Assembly (NCBI RefSeq): GCF_000969415.1 | Contig: NZ_JZEX01000088.1 | Location: 1-64,000, forward strand | Direction of reading: 5' to 3' | From: Devosia geojensis | Lineage (GTDB): Bacteria > Pseudomonadota > Alphaproteobacteria > Rhizobiales > Devosiaceae | Length of the DNA stretch: 64,000 nucleotides | In this document: positions 51,907 to 60,953 of the stretch, in pieces | Numbering within the stretch: position 1 is the first letter of the stretch | How the letters are laid out: every line of letters begins with the position of its first letter | Notes under the pieces: model-generated | What the model saw: only the letters and a program-made list of their open reading frames with translations | Databases searched by the model: none | What the model was told of the DNA's origin: nothing | Translations under genes and position numbers: made by a program

Positions 51907-53289
51907 CTATTTCGCAGCCCAGACGCGACCGAGCTCGGTGAGCATCAGCGGCCAGCATCGGATGCCTTCGCGAATGCTTTCGATGGCGTAGGACTCGTTG
52001 GGCGCATGCACCCCGTCCGCCGGCAGGCTGAAGCCGAACATCAGCGTGTCGATGCCGAGCTCCTGGCGGATGGTCGAGGTGATGGGCGATGTGCCGCCGC
52101 TGCGCACGCGCACGGGGGTCTCGCCGGTGACTTCGCGCAGCACCCGGTCCGCGGCGATGACCAGCGGGCTGTCTTCGGCGAGATTGTAGGCCGGCGCGCC
52201 GCCGCGGTCCGAAGTGATCTCGATGCTGGTTCCCGCAGGTGCATGTGCCTCGAGATGCCGGGCGACGGTTGCCGCCGTTTCCTTCGGGTCCTGGCCCGGC
52301 ACCAGCCGGATGGTGATCTTGGCGTGCGCTGTATTGGGGATCACGGTCTTAGAGCCAGGTCCGGTATAGCCGCCCCACATGCCGTTGATCTCGAGGGTCG
52401 GCATCAGCATGAGCCGCTCGATCGCCGAATAGTCGGGATAGCCGTGCGACGCGCCGCCGAAGCTGGCGAAGAACGCCTCCTCGTCCATGCCGAGTTCCGC
52501 CACGTGCCGCCGAGCTTCGGCGCTCGGCAGCGACGTCTCCGGCAGGAAGCCATCGACGATCACCCGGCCGTCGTTGTCGTGGAGGCTGGAAAGAAGACGA
52601 GCCATGTCGTGCAGGGCGTTGCGGGTGGTCCCGCCATAGCGGCCCGAATGGAGATCGCGCACGGCGGAGGTCTTGAGGGTCACTTCCATGGCGTTGACGC
52701 CCCGGCACCCGACGTTGATCGCTGGCCAGAAGCCGTTTCGCCCGCCATCGGCCGAGAGCACCAGATCGCCCTGGAGCAGATCGCGGTAGCGCTCGAAGAT
52801 CGCCGGTAGGGTGACCGCGCCGACCTCCTCCTCGCCCTCGAAGAGGCACCGCACGTTGAACGGGAAGCCTCCTTCGATCGCAAGATAGGCCGCAAGGCTC
52901 TCGATCGCGATGGTCGAGGAGCCCTTGTTGTCAGAGGCCCCGCGCGCGTAGAGCCGATCGCCCTTGCGGGTGAGAACGAATGGGTCGGTTTCCCAGGCGT
53001 TGAGCGGATCGGGCGGCTGCACATCATAGTGGCCGTAGACGATGAGGGTCGGCTTGCCCGGTGCGTGCAGCCAATCGGCGTAAACTGCCTTATGTCCGCC
53101 GCCGTCGAGCAGCTGAATGTTCTCCATGCCGATCTCGCCGAGCCGGGCGATGAGGAAGTCCCGCGCCGCCTGCATGCCGTGTTCGAAGGCCGGATCGGCG
53201 CTGACGCTCGCGCAGGCGACGTACTGGCCGAGCCGGTCGATGATGGCGTCGAGCTGGGTTTCCAGATGCTCGGCTACGCGAAGGGACAT
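51907..53289 (-). CDS. M20 family dipeptidase
   Basis: The 460-residue zinc peptidase has LIVYGHYDVQPPDPLNAW (metal His and Asp), LYARGASDNKGSS (bridging Asp) and LFEGEEEVGA (catalytic Glu-Glu). A lid dimerisation domain follows, and near the end FGFSLPADGVHAPNESYAIES has the last metal histidine. It would hydrolyse an imported dipeptide or amidated amino acid in the cytoplasm. I chose the ATG at 53289, with AGGAG upstream; a TTG six bases before is possible. It lies between the transporter genes and the FAD and opine dehydrogenase genes. Confidence 0.9.
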   Translation of the reverse strand: MSLRVAEHLETQLDAIIDRLGQYVACASVSADPAFEHGMQAARDFLIARLGEIGMENIQLLDGGGHKAVYADWLHAPGKPTLIVYGHYDVQPPDPLNAWETDPFVLTRKGDRLYARGASDNKGSSTIAIESLAAYLAIEGGFPFNVRCLFEGEEEVGAVTLPAIFERYRDLLQGDLVLSADGGRNGFWPAINVGCRGVNAMEVTLKTSAVRDLHSGRYGGTTRNALHDMARLLSSLHDNDGRVIVDGFLPETSLPSAEARRHVAELGMDEEAFFASFGGASHGYPDYSAIERLMLMPTLEINGMWGGYTGPGSKTVIPNTAHAKITIRLVPGQDPKETAATVARHLEAHAPAGTSIEITSDRGGAPAYNLAEDSPLVIAADRVLREVTGETPVRVRSGGTSPITSTIRQELGIDTLMFGFSLPADGVHAPNESYAIESIREGIRCWPLMLTELGRVWAAK

Positions 53290-53312
53290 GTGCAAGTACT
53301 CCTGAAAACTGG

Positions 53313-54182
53313 TCAGTTGTTGCGCGGGTCGAGCGCGTCGCGCAGGCCGTCGCCGAGCATGTTGAAGCCGAGGACGACGAGGAAGATCGCCCCGCCCGGG
53401 AAAATCGACATCCAGGGGGCCTGGGTCATGTAGTTCTTGGCGGTGTTGAGCATCGAGCCCCAGGATGGATTGGGCGGCTGCTGCCCGAGGCCGAGGAAGG
53501 AGAGACTGGCCTCGGCGATGATTGCCGTGGCGATGGTGATCGTCGCCTGCACCACGATCGGGGAGAGGACATTGGGCAGGATATAGCGCACGATGATGAG
53601 GATGTGCGGGAGCCCGATGGCACGGGCGCCCTCCACATAGTCCTCGGTCTTGACTGCCAGCACCTGGCCGCGCGTCAAACGCACGAAGATCGGCGTTGCG
53701 GCGATGCCGATGGCCAGCATGGCGTTCATCAGGCTTGGTCCCAACGTCGCGGCAAGCGCAATAGCGAGGATGAGCGAAGGGATGGCCAGCAATGCCTCGA
53801 TAACGCGCGAGACCGCTCCATCGACGAGCCCGCCGAAATACCCCGCGATGAGGCCGAGCGGCACGCCGATGGCAAGCGCGATGGCGACCGAAACGACGCC
53901 CGCCATCAGCGATGCCCGCGCCCCGTAGAGCAGGCGGCTGTAGATGTCACGGCCGATCTCGTCAGTGCCGAGCAGGTACTCTGCCGAAGGGGGCTTACGC
54001 ACGCTGGTGAACGAGGACGCGAACGGATCGTGCGTCGCCAGCCAAGGTGCGAACACCGCGAGCACCACGAAGAAGAGGACGACGACGACACCGACCAGTG
54101 CGCCGCGATTGCGCACAAGCCTCGACAGCCCACGGAAGCGGCGGCGCGGCGCGACGGTCTCGGCTTGTGCGGCTAGCGTCAT
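53313..54182 (-). CDS. Dipeptide-type ABC transporter permease, DppC-like (third system)
   Basis: The 289-residue protein has a first membrane segment ALVGVVVVLFFVVLAVFAPWL, then AEYLLGTDEIGRDIYSRLLYGARASL. The EAA loop is YVEGARAIGLPHILIIVRYILPN, followed by SLSFLGLGQQPPNPSWGSML and a C-terminal FNMLGDGLRDALDPRNN. The ATG at 54182 overlaps the stop of the DppB-like gene (ATGA); the longer open frame is antisense noise. Confidence 0.9.
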   Translation of the reverse strand: MTLAAQAETVAPRRRFRGLSRLVRNRGALVGVVVVLFFVVLAVFAPWLATHDPFASSFTSVRKPPSAEYLLGTDEIGRDIYSRLLYGARASLMAGVVSVAIALAIGVPLGLIAGYFGGLVDGAVSRVIEALLAIPSLILAIALAATLGPSLMNAMLAIGIAATPIFVRLTRGQVLAVKTEDYVEGARAIGLPHILIIVRYILPNVLSPIVVQATITIATAIIAEASLSFLGLGQQPPNPSWGSMLNTAKNYMTQAPWMSIFPGGAIFLVVLGFNMLGDGLRDALDPRNN

Positions 54183-55126
54183 TGCGGGTGCCTGAGACGG
54201 GGGTTGACGACGATGTAAAGCACGTCCGCCAGGATATTCATCGCGATGAAGCCTATGGCGGTGAACAGCACCACGCCCTGCACCACGGCGTAGTCTCGGG
54301 TGAAGACGGCGTCGACGATGAGCTTGCCGAAACCGGGAATGACAAAGATCTGCTCGGTGAGCACGGCGCCGGCGAGGAGATCGCCGAACAGCAGCGTCGA
54401 GAGCGTCACGATAGGCATCAGCGCGTTGCCCAGGGCATGCTTGAGGATCACCGTCTTGCTCAGCAGGCCCTTGGCGCGTGCGGTGCGGATATAATCGGAG
54501 CTGAGGACGCCAAGCATGGCGCTGCGTGTATGGCGCATGAGATAGGCGGCGACAGCGGTCGACAGCACGAAGGCCGGCATCAGCATGGTCCTGACCGACA
54601 GCCAGAAATCCTGGGTGATCGGCACGTAACCCGAGGCCGGCAGCAGCTTCCAGCTCACCGCCAGCACCATGATGAGGATGATGCCGAGCCAAAAATTGGG
54701 TATCGACATGCCCGAGAGCGCGACGGCATTGGCGATGTAGTCGAGGACGGTGTTCTTGCGGACGGCCGCTAAAATGCCAGCGGGTATGCCAATCAGCATG
54801 GCCATGATCATGGCCATGGTCGCCAACTGTACCGTGATCGGCAGCTTCTGCAGGATCATCTCCGCCACCGGCAGGCCGGTTCGCAGTGAGCGCCCGAAAT
54901 CACCTTGCAGGACATTGCCGACCCAGGCGAGATATTGCACCGGCACGGGATCGTCGAGCCGGTACTTCTCGCGCAGGAACGCGATCACCTGCGGATCGGA
55001 CTCTTCGGCCATCATCGTCTGGATCGGATCGCCGGGCAGCATGCGCTGCAGGCCGAAGATGATCATCGACAGGATGATCAAGGTCGGAATGGCGACGAGA
55101 ATGCGTCTTGCAATGAGTTTGAGCAC
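54179..55126 (-). CDS. Dipeptide-type ABC transporter permease, DppB-like (third system)
   Basis: The 315-residue protein begins LKLIARRILVAIPTLIILSMIIFGLQRMLPGDP and continues VPVQYLAWVGNVLQGDFGRSLRTG. The EAA loop is YIRTARAKGLLSKTVILKHALGNA, and it ends with VNPRLRHPQ. Six membrane segments are expected. It follows its binding-protein gene after a hairpin-containing gap of 60 bp. Confidence 0.9.
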   Translation of the reverse strand: MLKLIARRILVAIPTLIILSMIIFGLQRMLPGDPIQTMMAEESDPQVIAFLREKYRLDDPVPVQYLAWVGNVLQGDFGRSLRTGLPVAEMILQKLPITVQLATMAMIMAMLIGIPAGILAAVRKNTVLDYIANAVALSGMSIPNFWLGIILIMVLAVSWKLLPASGYVPITQDFWLSVRTMLMPAFVLSTAVAAYLMRHTRSAMLGVLSSDYIRTARAKGLLSKTVILKHALGNALMPIVTLSTLLFGDLLAGAVLTEQIFVIPGFGKLIVDAVFTRDYAVVQGVVLFTAIGFIAMNILADVLYIVVNPRLRHPQ

Positions 55127-55150
55127 GAGTTCGGGCCTGAATGTCGGGAA

Positions 55151-55178
55151 GGGGCGGCGGCCCGCAGGCAGCCGCCCC
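55151..55178 (-). terminator. Intra-operon hairpin after the third binding-protein gene
   Basis: An eight-base-pair stem GGGGCGGC/GCCGCCCC with a 12-base loop lies just beyond the binding-protein stop, before the permease gene. It has no U-run. All three dipeptide-type operons of this window have a hairpin at this same position. Confidence 0.55.
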
Positions 55179-55186
55179 GCTCGCTG

Positions 55187-56686
55187 CTATTGCTTGGGCT
55201 TGAGGCCGGCCAGGCGCAGCACGCCGTCGGCATAGGGCACGAACCCTTCGAGATTGGCGCTGTAGGCCCAGGTGCGCGGGGTATAGTAGAAGTAGAGCGC
55301 CGGCAGGTCCTCGGCGGCGATCCGCTGGGCCTGATCATAGAGCGCCTTGCGCTCTTCGATATCATTAACGACGCGGGCCTGGTTCAGCAGATCGGTCAGC
55401 TCGTCGTTGCAGTAGTGCCCGACATTGCCAGCGCTTCCGCAAGCCAGATAGCGGTGGAAGTTGCCATCCGGATCGATGCGGCCGGAGGCGCCGAACTGGC
55501 TGACCTCGAAATTGCCGGCTTCGCGTTCGTCGACATAGGCGGCAAATTCGGTCGGGCGCAGCGTGATGTTGAAGCCCGCTTCGGCCGCCATGGCCTGCAC
55601 CAGCTCGAAGAGCTGCTGCATCGCACTGTTGTTGGCATAGAGAATCTCGAACGAGACCGTTTCATGGCCCGCCTCGGCCATCAGTTCCCTGGCCCGCTCG
55701 ACGTCTCGCTCGCCGCCGTCGAACTCGGGATTGTAGGCCCACGAAGCGGTCGAGAAGGGCTGATAGGCCGGCAGATAAGTTCCCATGCCCAGCACTTCGT
55801 TGAGCACGTTGCGGTCGATCGTCAGGTTGAGCGCGTCGCGCAGGCGCGCGTCCTGGTTGATCGGGGATTGCGAGCGGTCGCCGTTCCCCATGTTGAAGTT
55901 GACGCCATAGAAACCGAGACCGGTGACGAGCTCGAAAACGACGTTGGGATCGTTCTCGATCGTGGCCATGTCGGACGGCGCGGGACGCTCGATGATGTCG
56001 AGGTCGCCCGACTGCAGATTGGCCAGACGCACCGTAGTGTCCGGGATCGGGCGGTAGGTAACGGTATCGAAGTGGTAGTTGTCGGCGTCCCAGTGGTCGG
56101 CAAACTTCTCCATGACGATGCGGTCGTTCTGGATGCGCTCGACGAACTTGTAGGGACCCGCGCAGACGAGCCCGCCCTCGCCTGTCGTTTCGAACGTAGC
56201 AGGCGAAACCATCATGCCGGCGCGGTCGGTGAGATTGGCGAGAAACGCTGCGTCCGGCGCTTCCAGCGTGATCGCAACCTGGTACTCGCCCACCACCTCG
56301 ACCGAAGTGATCGAAGCGAGCTCGGCCTTGCGGTTGCTCTCGGGCAAGGTCATTGCCCGATCGAGATTGGCCTCGACCGCTTCGGCGTTGACCGGTGTTC
56401 CGTCATGGAAGAGGGCGTCCTCGCGCAGGGTGATGGTGAGGACGGTATCGCCCTCTGACCAAGCCCACTCGGCCGCAAGGCGCGGCACGATGTTGAGGGA
56501 CGTGTCGATGTCGAACAAGGCGTCGCACATGGGTCCGAACACCATGCGTCCGACGAAGGTGTTGCCGCGGTGGGGATCGAGAATATCCGGATCGTCCTGC
56601 AGGGCGACAGTGAGATCGGCAGCCGAAACGGCCGTCGATCCGAGCAACCCGCAAAGGGTTGCGCCCATGGCTAGCTTCTTCAACAT
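55187..56686 (-). CDS. Family 5 substrate-binding protein of the third dipeptide-type ABC system
   Basis: The 499-residue protein has a signal peptide (residues 1-22, VSA-AD) and the ordinary domain order. VALQDDPDILDPHRG, IVPRLAAEWAWSEGDTVLTITLREDALFHDGTPVNAEAV and GLVCAGPYKF come first, then DARLRDALNLTIDRNVLNEVLG, and the C-terminal lobe ends with LEGFVPYADGVLRLAGL. AGGAG precedes the ATG at 56686. It sits unusually after its two ATPase genes within the operon. Confidence 0.9.
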   Translation of the reverse strand: MLKKLAMGATLCGLLGSTAVSAADLTVALQDDPDILDPHRGNTFVGRMVFGPMCDALFDIDTSLNIVPRLAAEWAWSEGDTVLTITLREDALFHDGTPVNAEAVEANLDRAMTLPESNRKAELASITSVEVVGEYQVAITLEAPDAAFLANLTDRAGMMVSPATFETTGEGGLVCAGPYKFVERIQNDRIVMEKFADHWDADNYHFDTVTYRPIPDTTVRLANLQSGDLDIIERPAPSDMATIENDPNVVFELVTGLGFYGVNFNMGNGDRSQSPINQDARLRDALNLTIDRNVLNEVLGMGTYLPAYQPFSTASWAYNPEFDGGERDVERARELMAEAGHETVSFEILYANNSAMQQLFELVQAMAAEAGFNITLRPTEFAAYVDEREAGNFEVSQFGASGRIDPDGNFHRYLACGSAGNVGHYCNDELTDLLNQARVVNDIEERKALYDQAQRIAAEDLPALYFYYTPRTWAYSANLEGFVPYADGVLRLAGLKPKQ

Positions 56687-56735
56687 CGAGTTCTCCTGTT
56701 TGACACCTGGTTCCGGAGTTGGCTGAGGTGTCGCC

Positions 56736-57818
56736 TCATATGCCAGTCTCCAATCGTTGAGCCTGCCTTGCGCGGTAGAGGGCCAACCGCTTGTCGAGCG
56801 CGCCGCGCTGCTCGCCCCGGGCCGGCACGCTGACGCCCGCGGACTGAATTTCGCGCCAGAAGTGGCAGGCGACCTGCCGTCCGTCTCCAGCGGTTTCGAG
56901 TTGAGGATGGTCTTCTGTGCAGCGTGGTCGCGCATGGGGGCAGCGGGTGTGGAAGCGACATCCGGACGGCGGCGCCGTGGGGCTCGGGACATCGCCCTGC
57001 AGGAGCTGCCGTTGCCCGCGCGCCGAAGGGTTCGAGACCGGGATCGCCTGCAGGAGCGCCGCGGTATAGGGGTGGAGCGGCGCCTCGTAGACGTTGTCGG
57101 CGGAAGCGAGCTCGACGACCTCCCCCAGATACATGACAGCCACCCGGTCGCTCATGTGACGGATGACCGCCAAGTCATGGGCGACGATCAGAAGTGTGAG
57201 GCCGAAATCCTGCTTGAGCTCGCCGAGAAGGTTGACCACCTGCGCCTGGATCGAAACGTCCAATGCCGAGACCGGCTCGTCGCCGACGATGAGCTTAGGG
57301 CCGCCGGCGAGCGCCCGGGCGATGCCGATGCGCTGACGCTGCCCGCCCGAGAACTCGTGCGCGTAACGGTCGGCCCAATCGGAACGCAGACCCACGGTGC
57401 GCATCAGATCGTCCACGCGCTCGTCGACCGCCCTGCCCGTCGCCACGCGATGGAGCCGGATCGGCTCGGCAAGGATCTGGCGCACACTCATGCGAGGGTT
57501 CAGCGAGGCGAAGGGATCCTGAAAGATGATCTGCAACTCGCGCCGCAGCCGGCGCATCTCGCGCTGACCGAGCGCCGTGATCTCCGTGCCTTCGTAGAAG
57601 ACCTGGCCGGATGTCGGCTCGAGCAGACGCAGCAGCACGCGGCCGAGGGTGGACTTGCCGCAACCGGATTCGCCGACGATCGCCAGCGTTTCGCCGCGGC
57701 GCACCGACAGGGAAACATTCGAAACCGCATGCACAAGACTCGAAGCGCGCATGAAATTGGCAGGCTTGCCAAACCGCTTGACGACGTTGCGGGCTTCCAG
57801 AATTGCGTCCTGGCTCAT
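56736..57818 (-). CDS. Dipeptide-type ABC transporter ATPase, DppF-like (third system)
   Basis: The 360-residue protein has Walker [31 protein letters not shown], signature SGGQRQRIGIARAL and Walker B LIVGDEPVSALDVSIQAQV. A cysteine-rich SGCRFHTRCPHARPRC domain is followed by an extra basic C-terminal tail of about 40 residues not needed by the family. The ATG at 57818 overlaps the DppD-like stop. Confidence 0.88.
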   Translation of the reverse strand: MSQDAILEARNVVKRFGKPANFMRASSLVHAVSNVSLSVRRGETLAIVGESGCGKSTLGRVLLRLLEPTSGQVFYEGTEITALGQREMRRLRRELQIIFQDPFASLNPRMSVRQILAEPIRLHRVATGRAVDERVDDLMRTVGLRSDWADRYAHEFSGGQRQRIGIARALAGGPKLIVGDEPVSALDVSIQAQVVNLLGELKQDFGLTLLIVAHDLAVIRHMSDRVAVMYLGEVVELASADNVYEAPLHPYTAALLQAIPVSNPSARGQRQLLQGDVPSPTAPPSGCRFHTRCPHARPRCTEDHPQLETAGDGRQVACHFWREIQSAGVSVPARGEQRGALDKRLALYRARQAQRLETGI

Positions 57819-58819
57819 GCCGCCCTCACGTGATCTTCGAGTGGCGCGTACCAGCACGTGACCTGATGGCCCGGCGTGGGCTCGTAGCGCGGCGGAGCCT
57901 CTCGATGGCAACGCTGGTCGGCAAAGGGACAACGCGTTGCGAAACGGCAGCCGGCGGGCATTTTCTCGAGCGGCGGGACCGAGCCCTCAATGGTCGCGAG
58001 CGCGCCGGTCCGCCGGCCAAGCGAGGGCACCGAGCCGAAGAGGCCGAGGGTATAAGGGTGCTGGGGATCGGAGAAAATCTCCTCGACCGAGCCCGTCTCG
58101 ACGATCCGGCCCGCATACATGACCGCCACCCGGTCGGCGACTTCGGCCACCACGCTGAGGTCGTGGGTGATGAGTATCATGGCCGTACCGGTTTCCCGCT
58201 GCAGGCGACTGACCAACGCCAGGATCTGAGCCTGGATGGTCACGTCCAGCGCCGTCGTCGGCTCGTCGGCGATCAGGAGCTTGGGAGAATTGGCAAGCGC
58301 CATGGCGATCATGGCGCGCTGGCGCATGCCTCCCGACATCTGGTGCGGATAGGCATCGAACCGTTTCTCGGGCGCCGGAATGCGCACGAGCTCCAGCATC
58401 TCGAGTGCCCGGGCGCGGGCATCTTCACTGGAAACGGCATTGTGGCGGCGAATGCCCTCGACGATCTGGTGGCCTACCGTCAGCGACGGATTGAGGGAGG
58501 TCATCGGCTCCTGAAAGATCATGGCGATCTCGTTGCCACGCAGATCGGCTCGTTGCCGTTCGGAAAGCGTGAAGAGGTCCCGACCGTTAAAGAGCGCCCG
58601 CCCACACTTCACGCGAGCCGGCGGCGAAGCAAGAAGCCCCATCAGCGCCAGTGAGGTCACGCTCTTTCCGCATCCCGATTCCCCAACGAGGCACAACGTC
58701 TGCCCCGGCAGCACCGAAAAGGAAATGCCGTCGATCAGGTTGGCCTTCTCCATTCCGGAGAAGTTGAGCGAGAAATCCTCGACACTGAGCAGCGGCTGGC
58801 TTGTCGTGGTCCCGGTCAT
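57815..58819 (-). CDS. Dipeptide-type ABC transporter ATPase, DppD-like (third system)
   Basis: The 334-residue protein has Walker [31 protein letters not shown], signature [13 protein letters not shown], Walker [20 protein letters not shown] and [16 protein letters not shown]. Its ATG overlaps the stop of the FAD oxidoreductase gene (ATGA), which shows that enzyme and transporter are one operon. Confidence 0.9.
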   Translation of the reverse strand: MTGTTTSQPLLSVEDFSLNFSGMEKANLIDGISFSVLPGQTLCLVGESGCGKSVTSLALMGLLASPPARVKCGRALFNGRDLFTLSERQRADLRGNEIAMIFQEPMTSLNPSLTVGHQIVEGIRRHNAVSSEDARARALEMLELVRIPAPEKRFDAYPHQMSGGMRQRAMIAMALANSPKLLIADEPTTALDVTIQAQILALVSRLQRETGTAMILITHDLSVVAEVADRVAVMYAGRIVETGSVEEIFSDPQHPYTLGLFGSVPSLGRRTGALATIEGSVPPLEKMPAGCRFATRCPFADQRCHREAPPRYEPTPGHQVTCWYAPLEDHVRAA

Positions 58820-59955
58820 GCCGCGGCCTTGAAAAAGCGTTCCGGACGATAGGACGCGTATTCAGGCGCCGGGCGGCCGTGGAGGATCTCGTCGCGCAAG
58901 GCAAGGCCGATGAAAGCGCTGGTATTGATGCCGCCATGGGTGACGGCCACCCAGTAGTTACCGACGCCCGGGATGGATCCGACACAGGGCAGCCCGCCCC
59001 TTGGGATCGGACGCGTAGCGATGCGGACCGCTTCGGCAGCGATCCCGCGCAGCGCCGGAACCAGACCGCCCAGACGCTCGGCGAGCGCATGGGCGGCCGG
59101 ATGGCTCGTTGACGGACGGTCGCCGTCGGACAGATCTTCGTCGAGGTCATTGGCGCGCAGCAGCAACCGGCCGCCGCCGTCGGGGCGCACGTTGAGGTTG
59201 GGCGTACGCAAGACCTTGCCGATCGCATTGGCGACCGGCGGCGTATAGGCGATCAACCCGAGTGTCGGTGCGAGCGGCACCTTCAGCTCGTCGTGCCCCA
59301 CCACATCGTTGACCCAACGCCCGGCACAGTTCACCACCACGTCCGCATAAATGCGCTCGCCGCTGGCCGTAACGACACCAACGGCCCGACCGCCTTCGAG
59401 CAGAACCTCCCGGACAGGTGTACCGGTGCGGATTTCGGCGCCATGGCGCTCGGCCGCAGCCCTCAGAAGCGCGCCGATGAAAATCGGCGCCTCGATATAT
59501 CCATCCTGCGGATAGTGGATCGCCCAGTCCGCGTCGGAAATAGCTCCGGCCTTGAGGTTGGGCTCGAGGCGGCGCAGATCCTCCGGGCCGATCGCCTCGG
59601 CGGGATAACCGAGTGCCTGGAGGCGCGCGAGTTTTTGGTCAGTGGGCTGATCGGCAAGCCCGCCCCCCTCATACTGCGCCTTGCGCCACTGAATGACACC
59701 GGGACGCCGGTACCAGGTTCCCTGCGAGCCGAGCTCTTCGGCAAGCTCCTGATGAGCACGAACACCCGCCAAGCTCAGGCGATAGTAATCATCGCAGTCA
59801 ACCTTCTCACAGGCACTGACCCAGGCGAAGCTGACCAGGGACGTTCCTTCGGCTATGCGGCCGGCTTCAACGAGCAGAACCGGCGCGCCGACCTCAGCCA
59901 GCCGAAATGCCACCGCGGCTCCGATCACCCCTCCGCCTATCACCAACGCCCTCAC
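58816..59955 (-). CDS. DAO-type FAD-dependent oxidoreductase (copy 2)
   Basis: The 379-residue protein has RALVIGGGVIGAAVAFRLAEVGAPVLLVEAG, GTSLVSFAWVSACEK, VVNCAGRWVNDVVG and GVGNYWVAVTHGGINTSAFIGLALRDEIL, clearly paralogous to copy 1 along its whole length. The start is a GTG at 59955, which follows a GGGGGG run and gives the same N-terminus as copy 1; an upstream ATG would add 17 unrelated residues. It is the first gene of the nine-gene operon. Confidence 0.87.
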   Translation of the reverse strand: MRALVIGGGVIGAAVAFRLAEVGAPVLLVEAGRIAEGTSLVSFAWVSACEKVDCDDYYRLSLAGVRAHQELAEELGSQGTWYRRPGVIQWRKAQYEGGGLADQPTDQKLARLQALGYPAEAIGPEDLRRLEPNLKAGAISDADWAIHYPQDGYIEAPIFIGALLRAAAERHGAEIRTGTPVREVLLEGGRAVGVVTASGERIYADVVVNCAGRWVNDVVGHDELKVPLAPTLGLIAYTPPVANAIGKVLRTPNLNVRPDGGGRLLLRANDLDEDLSDGDRPSTSHPAAHALAERLGGLVPALRGIAAEAVRIATRPIPRGGLPCVGSIPGVGNYWVAVTHGGINTSAFIGLALRDEILHGRPAPEYASYRPERFFKAAA

Positions 59956-60089
59956 CCGCGCCCCCCGACCGAATGCAATACAATCATACAATGCCCAACT
60001 ATGCATTCAATTCAAGCGCTATCTGAGGGCAGGTGAAGGATTTATGACTTACGTGCGGATAAAAGCGCCCTGACCGTCGCCCGCCCGGC
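59956..60089 (-). promoter_or_regulatory. Control region of the nine-gene operon
   Basis: These 134 bp separate the operon from the upstream GntR gene. On the leftward strand they contain a tandem direct repeat ATTGTAT-G-ATTGTAT (59978-59992), AT-rich in a GC-rich background. It resembles the TTGTAT half-sites used by FCD-type GntR proteins and could be the operator. This is inference. Confidence 0.35.
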
Positions 60090-60824
60090 CTATCCCTTCA
60101 TCGGGTCGGTTTCGGACGGGTGGTCGCTAAGATAACGCAGGGCGGCGGCGCGCTTGTTCTGCAGGTGACGAAAGAGAATGTCACTAAGCTCCAACCCGGC
60201 GCGGCGCTGCAAGGCATCGAGTATCTGCTCGTGCTCGCGCATGGCCTCGCCCCAGCGATCCTTGTGATTTTCACGATTGGCGTTGTAGCGCACGCGCTGC
60301 AGGCGGCTGGAGAAATTGGTGTACGTGGCGGTCAATACGGCATTGCGGGCGGCGGCAACGATCGCCTGGTGGATTTTCTGGTTCAGCGCAAAATAGGCGG
60401 GCAGGTCACGCCGCATATAGCTGGCGTACATGTCGTAATGGAGTTTCTCGACGGCGGCGATTTCCTCGTCGGTGATATGTTCGCAAGCCAACCGCCCCGC
60501 CAGCGCTTCGAGACCGCCCATTACTTCGAACAGCTCCCTGATATCCTTTTCGCCGAACGCCCGGACACGGGCTCCGCGATTGGGCAGGAGCTCAACCAGG
60601 CCTTCGGCAGCCAAGACCTTCAGGGCCTCCCGCAAAGGTGTGCGCGAAACCCCCATCGTTTGACACAGGAGGCGCTCGGGGATGCGCGCGCCGTCCGGAA
60701 GACCACCCTCCACCAGGTAGCGGCGCAACCCCTGAAGGATTTCCTCATGCAGCGAACTGCCAGCACCGCTCGCGGTCCGAAGTTCGCCGACTTCCACAAC
60801 CCCGGCGCCGCTCGCTTCAGCCAT
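60090..60824 (-). CDS. GntR family regulator with FCD domain
   Basis: The 244-residue protein has a winged helix (GARIPERLLCQTMGVSRTPLREALKVLAAEGLVELLPNRGARVR) and an FCD domain with YFALNQKIHQAIVAAARN and EHEQILDALQRR as metal-site regions. The ATG at 60824 with GAGG upstream is chosen over a GTG four codons earlier. It lies between the nine-gene operon and the divergent aminotransferase gene and probably regulates both. Confidence 0.9.
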   Translation of the reverse strand: MAEASGAGVVEVGELRTASGAGSSLHEEILQGLRRYLVEGGLPDGARIPERLLCQTMGVSRTPLREALKVLAAEGLVELLPNRGARVRAFGEKDIRELFEVMGGLEALAGRLACEHITDEEIAAVEKLHYDMYASYMRRDLPAYFALNQKIHQAIVAAARNAVLTATYTNFSSRLQRVRYNANRENHKDRWGEAMREHEQILDALQRRAGLELSDILFRHLQNKRAAALRYLSDHPSETDPMKG

Positions 60825-60953
60825 AGTGATCCTCACAAACCAATCCCTGAGTGCATATCATTTGGGCAGATCGAATTCAAATCGCTTGTACGATGGAAAA
60901 AATGAATGCAAAACTGCCGAGCAGATTCCACCGGCTTTGATCACAGGCGTGCC

